A stretch of 49,631 nt of DNA from RGIG9079 sp964567845. Lineage in GTDB: Bacteria > Bacteroidota > Bacteroidia > Bacteroidales > Marinifilaceae. A program made the translations under genes and the position numbers. Of this stretch, positions 25,558 through 34,310 are shown one piece after another. Where the stretch lies: positions 1-49,631 of the forward strand of contig CAZMOG010000004.1 in the NCBI GenBank assembly GCA_964567845.1, read 5' to 3'. Below the pieces are notes generated by a model that searched no databases, was not told the DNA's origin, and saw nothing but the letters and a program-made list of their open reading frames with translations. Within the stretch, counting starts at the first letter, position 1; the number at the start of each line of letters is the position of its first letter.

Positions 25558-26154
25558 ATGGAGATTACAAAGGCTGAATTTGTTATGAGCAACAGCTCAT
25601 TGTCGAAATGTCCACGTGAAGATAGGAAAGAGTATGCCTTTATCGGACGTTCCAATGTTGGAAAATCTTCGTTGATAAATATGCTTACTCGCAGAAAGAA
25701 TTTGGCTAAAACAGCAGCCAAACCGGGTAAGACCCAATTGATAAACCACTTTTTGGTAAATGATGAGTGGTTTTTGGTTGATTTGCCGGGATATGGATAT
25801 GCAGCAACATCGAAAGGGCAGCGTAGAGATTTCGGTAAAATGATTAGCGATTATGTCATGAAGCGTGACAATTTAGTATGTCTTTTTGTCTTGGTTGACA
25901 GCCGTTTGAAACCACAAGCTATAGATCTTGATTTTATGCGTTGGTTGGGTGAATCACAAATTCCGTTTGCAATGGTATTTACCAAAGCGGATAAATTGAC
26001 AGCCAATGAGAAACGCAATTGCATAAATGCCTACAGTAAGGAGATGCTTCAAGAGTGGGAGAGCATGCCGCCATGTTTTTTGACATCGTCTGAGAAGGGG
26101 TTGGGGCGTGCAGAGTTACTGGATTATATAGATTCTCTGAACAAAATGGAGTAG
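25558..26154 (+). CDS. engB: Ribosome biogenesis GTP-binding protein EngB (YihA/YsxC)
   Basis: A 198-residue TRAFAC-class GTPase needed for assembly of the large ribosomal subunit. All G motifs are visible: G1 GRSNVGKSSLINML, G2/G3 region KPGKTQLINHFLVNDEWFLVDLPGYGYA, G4 TKADK, and G5 TSSEKGLG. Length is normal. It lies 8 bases after the helicase gene and 3 before xseA. Known for the family: essential and often found near division genes, as here. Confidence 0.97.
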   Translation: MEITKAEFVMSNSSLSKCPREDRKEYAFIGRSNVGKSSLINMLTRRKNLAKTAAKPGKTQLINHFLVNDEWFLVDLPGYGYAATSKGQRRDFGKMISDYVMKRDNLVCLFVLVDSRLKPQAIDLDFMRWLGESQIPFAMVFTKADKLTANEKRNCINAYSKEMLQEWESMPPCFLTSSEKGLGRAELLDYIDSLNKME

Positions 26155-26157
26155 CAA

Positions 26158-27468
26158 ATGGAGAGAGCAATTTCGCTATACGAACTGAATTGTCGCATCA
26201 AGGCTGTTGTCAGTGGTGCGATTCCTGCGGTGTGGATAACCGCTGAGATTGCGGAATTGAACTTAAATCGTTCGGGCCACTGTTATTTGCAATTGGCCGA
26301 TAAAGGGGAGAATAGTGAGCAACCTGTAGCGGTTGCCAGGGCAACAGTGTGGGCCTCTACGTATAGATTAATCTCCTCTTATTTTATGCAGACAACCGGA
26401 AGAGTTTTGGAGCGAGGAATGAAGGTTATGCTACTGGTAGAGCCTGTTTTTCATGAGCTTTATGGTTTCTCGCTGAATGTTAAGAATATCGAGCCAGCGT
26501 TTACAATGGGAGATTTGGAACGTAGGCGTCGGGAGATATTGGAGCGATTGAAGAGCGACGGTGTAATTGATATGAACCAAATGCTTCCTTTCCCGGTGTT
26601 CCCAAAACGAATTGCAGTGATTTCGTCGCAAACTGCTGCCGGTTGGGGTGATTTCAAGACCCATCTTGCCGAAAATAGTTATGGTTATCACTTTCATATT
26701 AAACTATTTCCGGCCATAATGCAGGGCGATGGTGCAGAGACGAGTATTATCAATGCCTTTGATTTGCTTGCCGAGGAAATAGAGAATTTCGATGTTGTGG
26801 TACTGATTCGGGGAGGAGGTTCGCAGACTGATTTGGGGTGTTTCGACTCCTATAATTTAGCAAACTATGTGGCACAATTTCCAATTCCCGTAGTTGCAGG
26901 AATTGGCCATGAGCGTGATATAACTGTTATTGACCATGTCGCTCATACTCGCGTAAAGACCCCTACAGCTGCTGCTGATATTTTTATTGAGGCTTTTGTA
27001 ACATGTGAAACTATTTGCCGTAGTATGGCGGACAGATTAAAACGTGTTGTTAATGCCATTGTTGCCGATGAAAAGCTAAAGAGTGAGAGATTGACAAACC
27101 GATTTGCGACAAGAGTAAAGGATAGATTATCGGGCGAGGCCTCGCTCATAAGCATGTATCGCCAAAAGGCTCTCTCGAATGTTGTTTCAACCGTTGAGCG
27201 CAGAAAGGAGCGGTTGAAAATGTCGGTGGTAAGGGTCAAAGGGGCTGTGTTACAGAGCTTGACAAAGAGTAGTAACCGTTTGGAGAAGAGTGAACTTGTA
27301 GTACGTTATTCTGATCCTGTCAGAGTTTTGGAGAGGGGCTACTCAATTGCGCTTAACAATGGTAAGGCTGTTAGAAGTGCCAAAGAGTTAAAGTGTGGTG
27401 ATCGTATAACTATGCGTTTTGCCGATGGAAATGTTGAAACAATAGTAAATAAAGAATATGGAGAATAA
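26158..27468 (+). CDS. xseA: Exodeoxyribonuclease VII large subunit
   Basis: A 436-residue large subunit of exonuclease VII, which degrades single-stranded DNA in both directions to oligonucleotides. The N-terminal OB fold covers about residues 1-100 (LNLNRSGHCYLQLADK). The catalytic core carries FPKRIAVISSQTAAGWGDFKTHL, VLIRGGGSQTDLGCFDSYNLANYVAQFPIPVVAGIGHERDITVIDHVAHTRVKTPTAAADI. A long coiled-coil region follows, with the closing YSDPVRVLERGYSIALNNGK. All blocks are typical. It overlaps xseB by 11 bases, matching the usual coupling of the two subunits. Confidence 0.97.
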   Translation: MERAISLYELNCRIKAVVSGAIPAVWITAEIAELNLNRSGHCYLQLADKGENSEQPVAVARATVWASTYRLISSYFMQTTGRVLERGMKVMLLVEPVFHELYGFSLNVKNIEPAFTMGDLERRRREILERLKSDGVIDMNQMLPFPVFPKRIAVISSQTAAGWGDFKTHLAENSYGYHFHIKLFPAIMQGDGAETSIINAFDLLAEEIENFDVVVLIRGGGSQTDLGCFDSYNLANYVAQFPIPVVAGIGHERDITVIDHVAHTRVKTPTAAADIFIEAFVTCETICRSMADRLKRVVNAIVADEKLKSERLTNRFATRVKDRLSGEASLISMYRQKALSNVVSTVERRKERLKMSVVRVKGAVLQSLTKSSNRLEKSELVVRYSDPVRVLERGYSIALNNGKAVRSAKELKCGDRITMRFADGNVETIVNKEYGE

Positions 27469-27655
27469 GTTGACTTATAAAGAGGCTCTTGACGAAATTG
27501 AGCAGATAGTATCAAATTTAGAGAATGATAAATTGGATATAGATCAATTGTCTGTTTCGGTTAAGCGTGTTACAGAACTCATAAAGTTTTGTAGAGAGAA
27601 GTTGAAAGAGACAAGCGATGAGGTTGAGAAGACACTTCAAAGTTTGGAGATATAG
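27458..27655 (+). CDS. xseB: Exodeoxyribonuclease VII small subunit
   Basis: A 65-residue helical protein that binds along the coiled coil of XseA. The family pattern is clear: LTYKEALDEIEQIVSNLENDKLDIDQLSVSVKRVTELIKFCREKLKETSDEVEKTL. It overlaps the end of xseA, and dacB begins 4 bases after its stop. Confidence 0.95.
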   Translation: MENKLTYKEALDEIEQIVSNLENDKLDIDQLSVSVKRVTELIKFCREKLKETSDEVEKTLQSLEI

Positions 27656-27659
27656 TTTT

Positions 27660-29039
27660 ATGTGTAGATTTCTGCTGCTCTTCATTGCTCTGTTTTTGGG
27701 TGGTGTGGTTTATGCACAACCCTCGGAGGCTTTGCGTAATCTTCTTGCCGATTCCACATTAAGATGGGCCTCGGTTGGTGTTGATGTGCGACAAGTGGAT
27801 GGAGGTAGGCAGATTATAGAACATAACTCCCATGTTGCCTTGATTCCGGCTTCGGTTACGAAATTAATCTCTACAGCCTTTGCTCTTGATATTTGTGGAC
27901 CTAACTTTACACTTGAAACTCAGGTATATCGCGAGGGAGATGTTTATAATGGCTATTTGAATGGTACACTACTGATACATTGTAGTGGAGATCCTACCCT
28001 TGATTCAAGATATTTCCCTGAAAAGAGATTCCTTAACTCTATTATTACTTCGTTAAAAGAGCAGGGTATAAATAGTGTCGCAGAGATTAAAATTGTTCCT
28101 ACCATATCAATATCGGGTAGGTATAGCGGTGCATGGTTAAGTGAAGATGTTGCTAACTATTATGGCGCAAGTTGGATGCCGTTCAATTGGTTGGACAATA
28201 GTTGCGATATAGTGCTTCGTAGTGATATGGGTAATGGCTATTTTGTTTCGGAAGAGCCAAATGGATATATATGCAACTACAACTGTATGCTAAATATTGA
28301 GCGTGGAGTGAAGCCCGATGTGTGGGTATATGGAGGAGCAAATGGTTATAGAGAGATTCGGGGAGTTATGCCCCCTAATGTTACAACTTACTCTGTTAGA
28401 GCCTCAATGGGATTCCCGGAAGAGTATTTTAAGGCTCAATTTAATAGATTGACCAATCGTCCTAATGTAATAGAAACAGGATTATCAAATGGGAACAGAA
28501 TTTTGGTTGCGTCGTATCTTTCTCCAACATTTTCCGAGATAATATCCGTGGCAAATAGGCGTAGCATTAATCTATATGTAGAGGCGGTTGCCAATATTGC
28601 GGCAAGCAAGGTGAGTGGTTCGGAGTCATATTGTGATAAGATGAAGATGTGGCTTGAAAAGGTTGCTTCGGATTATCAAGGGGTGGTTCTCAAGGATGGT
28701 TGCGGTTTGGCTCCGTTAAATCGTGTGCCGATTTCGGTCTTTACGGATTTGCTGTTATGGAGTAATGGTAAATGGGGAGGAGCATTTGATAATTCATTGG
28801 CGGTTGCAGGTCAGGTTGGAACCTTGAAGAATTTTGCAAATAACTATCCAAATCTAAACGGAAAGGTTATTGCTAAGAGTGGTTCAATGTCTGGGGTACG
28901 TGCCCTCGCAGGCTATATAACGGCAAAGAGTGGCAAACAATATGCCTTTACAATAATTGCAAATGGTTTTACTGTAAGTGGTACTGATGTAATGGGAACA
29001 TTTGCGAAATTCTTGAATAAACTATACCAGGAGTTATAA
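27660..29039 (+). CDS. dacB: D-alanyl-D-alanine carboxypeptidase/endopeptidase (PBP4, DacB family)
   Basis: A 459-residue periplasmic class C penicillin-binding protein that trims or cuts peptidoglycan peptides. I start at the ATG 4 bases after xseB, which gives a proper signal peptide (MCRFLLLFIALFLGGVVYAQ); a longer frame starting inside xseB would bury it. The three catalytic motifs are S65-V-T-K68 (LIPASVTKLISTAFALD), S302-I-N304 and K406-S-G408 (IAKSGSMSGVRALAGY). Other family parts are CSGDPTLDSRYF and DGCGLAPLNRVP. It ends the long cluster that starts with mraZ and supplies a wall-remodelling enzyme next to the synthesis genes. No terminator is seen; recR converges 4 bases further on. 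Confidence 0.93.
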   Translation: MCRFLLLFIALFLGGVVYAQPSEALRNLLADSTLRWASVGVDVRQVDGGRQIIEHNSHVALIPASVTKLISTAFALDICGPNFTLETQVYREGDVYNGYLNGTLLIHCSGDPTLDSRYFPEKRFLNSIITSLKEQGINSVAEIKIVPTISISGRYSGAWLSEDVANYYGASWMPFNWLDNSCDIVLRSDMGNGYFVSEEPNGYICNYNCMLNIERGVKPDVWVYGGANGYREIRGVMPPNVTTYSVRASMGFPEEYFKAQFNRLTNRPNVIETGLSNGNRILVASYLSPTFSEIISVANRRSINLYVEAVANIAASKVSGSESYCDKMKMWLEKVASDYQGVVLKDGCGLAPLNRVPISVFTDLLLWSNGKWGGAFDNSLAVAGQVGTLKNFANNYPNLNGKVIAKSGSMSGVRALAGYITAKSGKQYAFTIIANGFTVSGTDVMGTFAKFLNKLYQEL

Positions 29040-29043
29040 TACT

Positions 29044-29655
29044 TTATTTAAACAAAGTCCTGTTCTGAATCGATTTACCCAGAGTAAGTTCATCGGTGTA
29101 GTCAAGATCATTTCCAACAGAGATTCCTTTTGCGATAGCGCTTAACTTGATGTTCATATTATTGGGTATCTTCTTGCTTATATAGAATGCTGTAGAATCA
29201 CCCTCGACGGTGGCGCTAAGCGCAAAGATTATCTCTTGAATCTCATCATTATGCAATCTGGTCAGTAGGGTGGCAATGTTCAAATCATTGGGGCCTATTG
29301 CATCGATAGGCGAGATAAGCCCTCCAAGAACATGGTACACTCCGCAGTATTGACCTGTCCTTTCGATAGCCAATATATCCTTGATGTTTTCAACAACGCA
29401 TATTGTTGATTTGTCGCGTTTCTGATTCTTGCAAATTTCGCAAAGCTCCTCCTCGCAAATGTTGTGGCACACTCTACATGAGTGTAGGTCAGTTTTTAGG
29501 GCAGAAATGGCATTTAGGAAACGATTAACATCGGAATCGCCCCTTTTAATAATGCTTAATGCATATTTCAGGGCGGTTCTTCTGCCTACTCCGGGTAAGA
29601 GGGCGAATTCATCTATCGCCCTCTCCAATATTTTAGATGCACTGTTCTCCATCAT
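29044..29655 (-). CDS. recR: Recombination protein RecR
   Basis: A 203-residue RecR of the RecFOR pathway, a DNA clamp-like ring that helps load RecA at gaps. Seen: N-terminal HhH region LLPGVGRRTALKYAL, Cys4 zinc finger at C60, C63, C72 and C75 (CRVCHNICEEELCEIC), the Toprim domain starting ICVVENIKDILAIE, the YHVLGGLISPIDAIGP block, and the C-terminal AKGISVGNDLDYTDELTLGKSI. It overlaps the end of recJ by four bases (ATGA), so both repair genes are coupled. Confidence 0.97.
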   Translation of the reverse strand: MMENSASKILERAIDEFALLPGVGRRTALKYALSIIKRGDSDVNRFLNAISALKTDLHSCRVCHNICEEELCEICKNQKRDKSTICVVENIKDILAIERTGQYCGVYHVLGGLISPIDAIGPNDLNIATLLTRLHNDEIQEIIFALSATVEGDSTAFYISKKIPNNMNIKLSAIAKGISVGNDLDYTDELTLGKSIQNRTLFK

Positions 29656-31403
29656 TGCTCCTCATCAGGAAAACGAATATCACGAATAATCATCTGAATA
29701 TCGTTTCTTCCCATAAATCTGTTCTCTTGTAGGGAGTAGCAAATATCAAACTGCTTGCCCTTTGAGATTTTAGAGTATAAACGCCCCATACCAAATGCAA
29801 TACCGCTACGCTCGTTATTTGCTCCGCTTCTTGTCTCTATATTGCCAACAACGGTAAGTTTCAGGTGTTGGTGTTCAATATTCTTTCCAACAATTTGTGA
29901 CTTACCGAAATAGTCCTGCACCTCATCGGTCTCAAAGACAGGAATTGTGTTGTTTGGACCAAATGGAGCAAATTTTTCCAATGTTTCATAGAACTCGGGA
30001 GTAATGTCCTCCAAATGCAACTTTGCATCGATATTGATTTGTGGACGTAGCATCTCCTCATCGATAGTTTCCGATACAATACGCTCGAATTTCTCTTTGA
30101 ATTTCTCGATATTCTCGGTTTTCATTGTCAAACCGGCAGCATATTTATGACCGCCATAGTTTTCGAGAAGCTCGCTACATTGTGAAATTGCATTATACAG
30201 ATCGAAACCTTCGACCGATCGTGCTGAACCGGTAGCAAAACCATTGGAATTGGTCAAAATGATTGTAGGTCTGTAGAATGATTCCGTCAATCTTGATGCC
30301 ACAATACCGACAACCCCTTTGTGCCATTGCGGATTGTAAAGAACCGTGGTCTTTTTTGATTCGGCAGCAACCTCGCTCTTGATTTTGTTTATGGCCTCTT
30401 CGGTAATGTTGTGGTCAATTTTTTTACGCTCATCATTGTAATTGTTAATGGTGCGCGCAATATTCTCAGCCTTTTCACGGTTTTCAGCTACAAGCAGATC
30501 AACGGCTCTTTGACCGGACTCAACTCTGCCTGCTGCATTAATTCTGGGACCAATCTTAAAAACAATATCGTTGATAGATATGCTTTTGTCGATTTTAAGA
30601 GTGTCTATAATGGTCTTCAAACCCAAACTTGGGTTTGTGTTTAACTGCTTAAGACCATAATAGGCCAAAATACGATTCTCACCTGTGATAGGAACAATGT
30701 CGCTTGCAATGCTAACGCATAGCAGGTCAAGTAGTTCATACACCTCGCTCTGAGGTCTTCCTTTTTTTATGCCGTATGCTTGAACCAACTTAAAGGCCAC
30801 ACCGCAACCGCTCAACCACTTGTATGGGTAGTTGCAGTCCTCTCTCTGTGGATCCAAAACTGCCACGGCGGCAGGAATCTCATCGCCCGGGGTGTGATGG
30901 TCGCAGATGATAATATCTATGCCCTTTGATTTGGCATACTCCACCTTATCGACATCTTTAATGCCGCAATCGGTGATAATTAATAGACTTACTCCTGTAT
31001 CGGCAGCATAGTCTATTCCTTTTTTTGAAACGCCATACCCCTCGTCATAACGGTCGGGGACATAATAGTCCACCAACCCTCGTCGGCAAAAACGGTGTAG
31101 ATACTTACACAATACGGCTACTGCCGAGCATCCGTCCACATCGTAATCGCCAAATACCAGAATTCTTTCTCCTATTTGGATTGCACGATCAAGTCTTTCA
31201 ACAGCCTGATCCATATCCTTCATAAGGAATGGATTGTGCAATTGCTCCAATTTCGGATTAAAGAAATCTAAAGCTTCTTCATAACTCCCTATTCCCCGTT
31301 GGATGAGCAAATTAGCCACCACGGGATTACAATTTAACCTACTCGATAATTCTGATACTTTTTTCTCGTCGGGGGCTGCGTTAACAACCCATCGCTTGTT
31401 CAT
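29652..31403 (-). CDS. recJ: Single-stranded-DNA-specific exonuclease RecJ
   Basis: A 583-residue 5'-to-3' exonuclease of the DHH family. Motif I is FGDYDVDG (residues 84-91), motif III CDHH (167-170, DHH at 168-170) and the DHHA1 part carries PQWHKGVVGIVASRLTE and YGGHKYAAGLTM. An OB-type C-terminal domain starts about residue 470. Length is normal. It is first in an operon with recR, and a -7 box lies about 60 bases upstream. The start ATG is the first in frame. Confidence 0.96.
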   Translation of the reverse strand: MNKRWVVNAAPDEKKVSELSSRLNCNPVVANLLIQRGIGSYEEALDFFNPKLEQLHNPFLMKDMDQAVERLDRAIQIGERILVFGDYDVDGCSAVAVLCKYLHRFCRRGLVDYYVPDRYDEGYGVSKKGIDYAADTGVSLLIITDCGIKDVDKVEYAKSKGIDIIICDHHTPGDEIPAAVAVLDPQREDCNYPYKWLSGCGVAFKLVQAYGIKKGRPQSEVYELLDLLCVSIASDIVPITGENRILAYYGLKQLNTNPSLGLKTIIDTLKIDKSISINDIVFKIGPRINAAGRVESGQRAVDLLVAENREKAENIARTINNYNDERKKIDHNITEEAINKIKSEVAAESKKTTVLYNPQWHKGVVGIVASRLTESFYRPTIILTNSNGFATGSARSVEGFDLYNAISQCSELLENYGGHKYAAGLTMKTENIEKFKEKFERIVSETIDEEMLRPQINIDAKLHLEDITPEFYETLEKFAPFGPNNTIPVFETDEVQDYFGKSQIVGKNIEHQHLKLTVVGNIETRSGANNERSGIAFGMGRLYSKISKGKQFDICYSLQENRFMGRNDIQMIIRDIRFPDEEQ

Positions 31404-31464
31404 TATTTATTTATTTATTATTTTTTCAAATTTGGTACAAAAATGCACAAAATTCATCGAATTT

Positions 31465-31472
31465 CAAAGATA
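31465..31472 (-). promoter_or_regulatory. -7 box of the recJ-recR operon
   Basis: On the minus strand TATCTTTG fits TAnnTTTG, about 60 bases before the recJ ATG. It is one half of a divergent pair with the lysS promoter box. No -33 TTG found. Confidence 0.45.
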
Positions 31473-31488
31473 AATAGGAGAAAATATT

Positions 31489-31496
31489 TATCTTTG
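31489..31496 (+). promoter_or_regulatory. -7 box upstream of lysS
   Basis: TATCTTTG fits TAnnTTTG, giving a leader of about 50 bases before the ATG at 31554. It has the same sequence as the recJ box on the other strand, 16 bases away. Confidence 0.5.
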
Positions 31497-31553
31497 TCCG
31501 TTAATAGTTCACTTTTTGAGCTAAATGTTTGAATATTAAGAGAAATTGAAAAT

Positions 31554-33278
31554 ATGAGTCTATTAGAGTTGAGCGAACAGGAGATTATTCGCAGAGGAGC
31601 ATTGAAAGAGTTTGAAAAGTTTGGAATAGAGGCATATCCGGCAGCAGAGTTTCCGGTTAATGGTAAGGCTGTTGAGATTAAAGAGCGATTTGTAAATGGA
31701 GGCGAGGAGTCATTCGATGTTGTTGTTGCAGGGCGAATGATGAGCCGCAGAATCATGGGTAAGGCTTCGTTCTTTGAGCTTCAGGACTCAACTGGAAGAA
31801 TTCAGGTCTATGTTAGCCGTGACGATGTCTCTACCGATGAAAATTCAACCGAATACAATGTTGTCTTCAAGAAATTGATGGATATTGGCGATATTGTAGG
31901 TATTGAAGGATTTGTATTCAGAACACAGACAGGCGAGATTTCGGTTCATGCCAAGAAGATAACCATGTTGTCAAAATCATTGCGTCCGCTTCCAATTGTA
32001 AAGGAGAAGGATGGTAAACTATTCGATGCCTTTACAGATCCTGAGCAACGTTATCGTCAAAGATATTTGGATTTGATTGTGAATCCGGGTGTTAAGGAGA
32101 CTTTCCGTAAGCGTACACAAATGATCAACTCTATTCGCAACTTCTTCAATGAGCAGGGTTATCTGGAGGTTGAGACACCTGTTTTGCAGGCAATTCCGGG
32201 AGGAGCCTCTGCTCGTCCATTCATTACTCACCATAACGCTTTGGATATTCCATTGTATTTGAGAATTGCAAATGAGCTGTACTTGAAGCGTTTGATTGTT
32301 GGCGGTTTTGACGGAGTTTACGAATTCTCGCGCAACTTCAGAAACGAGGGAATGGACAGAACTCATAATCCCGAATTTACCTGTATGGAGATCTATGTTT
32401 CATATAAGGATTACAACTGGATGATGAACTTCACCGAGGAGATGATTGAGCGTGCTTGTTTGGCCGTTAATGGAACAACCGAGGTGACTGTTGGAGATCA
32501 ACAGATTTCGTTCAAGCGTCCTTTCCGCAGAGTGAGAATGGCCGATGCAATCAAAGAGCATACCGGTTACGATATTGAGACAATGTCCGAGGCAGATTTG
32601 TTCGAAGCTTGTAAGAAACTTGGAATTCAGGTAGATGAGACAATGGGTAAAGGAAAGTTGATTGATGAGATGTTTGGCGAGACTTGTGAGTCATCGTATA
32701 TTCAACCAACATTTATTTATGACTATCCGAAAGAGATGTCTCCACTTACCAAAAAACACAGAACAAATCCAGATTTGACAGAGCGTTTCGAGTTGTTTGT
32801 AAACGGTAAGGAGTTGGCCAATGCCTATTCGGAGTTGAATGATCCTATTGATCAACTTGACCGTTTCCAGCAGCAGATGAAACTTTTGGAGCGTGGTGAC
32901 GATGAGGCAATGTATATCGATTATGATTTTGTTCGTGCTTTGGAGTATGGAATGCCTCCAACCAGTGGAATGGGTATCGGTATTGATCGTTTGTGCATGT
33001 TGTTGACAAACAATGTCTCTATTCAGGATGTTTTGTTGTTCCCACAAATGAAGCCGGAGAAGAGACCTGTGGTAGATTCAGATGAGAAGTTTATTGAAAT
33101 CGGAGTTCAGGCAGAGTGGGTGGCAGTTGTCAAGAAGGCCGGTTATACAACAGTTGCTGCATTGAAGGCTGTCGAGAATCCAAATAAGTTGCACCAGGAT
33201 TTGTGTGCAATCAATAAAAAGGAAAAACTTGGTTTACAAGCTCCAAAACCCGAAGATGTAAAACTTTGGATAGCTTAA
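31554..33278 (+). CDS. lysS: Lysyl-tRNA synthetase (class II)
   Basis: A 574-residue class II lysyl-tRNA synthetase. The N-terminal OB-fold anticodon domain (about residues 55-165) has VAGRMMSRRIMGKASFFELQDSTGRIQVYV. The catalytic core has motif 1 region RKRTQMINSIRNFFNEQGYLEVETPVLQ, GGASARPFITHHNALDIPLYLRIANELYLKRLIVGG, motif 2 FRNEGMDRTHNPEFT and motif 3 GMGIGIDRLCMLLT. After the usual end it has an extra 70 residues or so (from about KPEKRPVVDSDEKF). These look like a small helical, HhH-like domain, which I associate with Bacteroidetes LysRS. It starts the lysS-gpsA-GNAT operon; gpsA begins one base after its stop codon. Confidence 0.97.
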   Translation: MSLLELSEQEIIRRGALKEFEKFGIEAYPAAEFPVNGKAVEIKERFVNGGEESFDVVVAGRMMSRRIMGKASFFELQDSTGRIQVYVSRDDVSTDENSTEYNVVFKKLMDIGDIVGIEGFVFRTQTGEISVHAKKITMLSKSLRPLPIVKEKDGKLFDAFTDPEQRYRQRYLDLIVNPGVKETFRKRTQMINSIRNFFNEQGYLEVETPVLQAIPGGASARPFITHHNALDIPLYLRIANELYLKRLIVGGFDGVYEFSRNFRNEGMDRTHNPEFTCMEIYVSYKDYNWMMNFTEEMIERACLAVNGTTEVTVGDQQISFKRPFRRVRMADAIKEHTGYDIETMSEADLFEACKKLGIQVDETMGKGKLIDEMFGETCESSYIQPTFIYDYPKEMSPLTKKHRTNPDLTERFELFVNGKELANAYSELNDPIDQLDRFQQQMKLLERGDDEAMYIDYDFVRALEYGMPPTSGMGIGIDRLCMLLTNNVSIQDVLLFPQMKPEKRPVVDSDEKFIEIGVQAEWVAVVKKAGYTTVAALKAVENPNKLHQDLCAINKKEKLGLQAPKPEDVKLWIA

Positions 33279-33279
33279 C

Positions 33280-34308
33280 ATGAAACAAAATACAACACAA
33301 TATATGGTTGATATCCCCGAGAATCCTCGTATTGCCCTTATTGGTGGAGGAAGTTGGGCAACAGCAATAGCTAAGATTTTGATGGACAACCATCCTCAAC
33401 TTAGCTGGTTTATGCGCAATATTGATTCAATCAAGGCATTCAAGAAGTTGAGGCATAATCCTCGCTATTTGTGTTCGGTTGATTTTGAAATTGAGAGAAT
33501 AAATTTTTCAGACGATATCAACGCAATAGTAAAAAAAGCCGATGTTATTGTTTTGTGTGTACCGAGTGCCTTTATGCGTAATGTGTTGTCGAAGGTAACA
33601 GTATCAATGCAGAATAAGGTGATTATATCGGCAATTAAGGGTTTGGTTTCTGATGATAATGAAACTGTAGTTGATTATTTGGCAAATACTTTTAATGTGC
33701 CATTAGATCACATGGTTGCACTGTCGGGACCTTGTCATGCCGAGGAGGTTGCTTCAGAGAGATTGTCATTCTTAACCTTTGCTTCTCCATCAACCAAGAT
33801 AGCAAGAAAGGCTGCACAATTATTCGAGAATGCGTACGTACGAACTGCAATTACCGATGATGTTTTTGGTGTTGAGTATGCTGCGATTATGAAGAATATT
33901 TATGCTATTGCAGCAGGAATTTGTCATGGATTGCGCTATGGAGATAATTTCCAAGCGGTGTTGGTCTCTAATGCAATTCAGGAGATGGAGCGTTTTATGG
34001 AGGCGGTAATGCCGCATCAACGCGAAATTAAGGCTTCGGTATATTTGGGAGATTTGCTTGTTACCTGTTATTCACAGTTCAGTCGAAACAGAACTTTCGG
34101 AACAATGATAGGTAAAGGCTATTCGGTCAAGTCGGCACAAATGGAGATGCTTATGATTGCTGAAGGATATTATGCTGTAAAGGGAATCAAAGAGGTGTGC
34201 GAGCAACATAAGTTGGATTTGCCAATTATTAATGCGGTTTATAATATTCTTTACGAAAGAATCAGCCCTGTTGTCGAGATTCATTTGTTAACTGAAGTAT
34301 TGCGCTAA
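33280..34308 (+). CDS. gpsA: Glycerol-3-phosphate dehydrogenase, NAD(P)-dependent
   Basis: A 342-residue enzyme that reduces dihydroxyacetone phosphate to sn-glycerol 3-phosphate for phospholipid synthesis. The N-terminal nucleotide-binding fold starts IALIGGGSWATAIAKIL. Other blocks are VPSAFMRNVL, ALSGPCHAEEV, GVEYAAIMKNIYAIAAGICHGLRYGDNFQAVLVSNAIQEM with the catalytic lysine in MKN, and the C-terminal GDLLVTCYSQFSRNRTFG. There is an ATG at 33304 that would drop eight residues and begin VDIPENPRIA; either is possible. It lies one base after lysS and 2 before the next gene, an arrangement common in Bacteroidales. Confidence 0.96.
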   Translation: MKQNTTQYMVDIPENPRIALIGGGSWATAIAKILMDNHPQLSWFMRNIDSIKAFKKLRHNPRYLCSVDFEIERINFSDDINAIVKKADVIVLCVPSAFMRNVLSKVTVSMQNKVIISAIKGLVSDDNETVVDYLANTFNVPLDHMVALSGPCHAEEVASERLSFLTFASPSTKIARKAAQLFENAYVRTAITDDVFGVEYAAIMKNIYAIAAGICHGLRYGDNFQAVLVSNAIQEMERFMEAVMPHQREIKASVYLGDLLVTCYSQFSRNRTFGTMIGKGYSVKSAQMEMLMIAEGYYAVKGIKEVCEQHKLDLPIINAVYNILYERISPVVEIHLLTEVLR

Positions 34309-34310
34309 AG

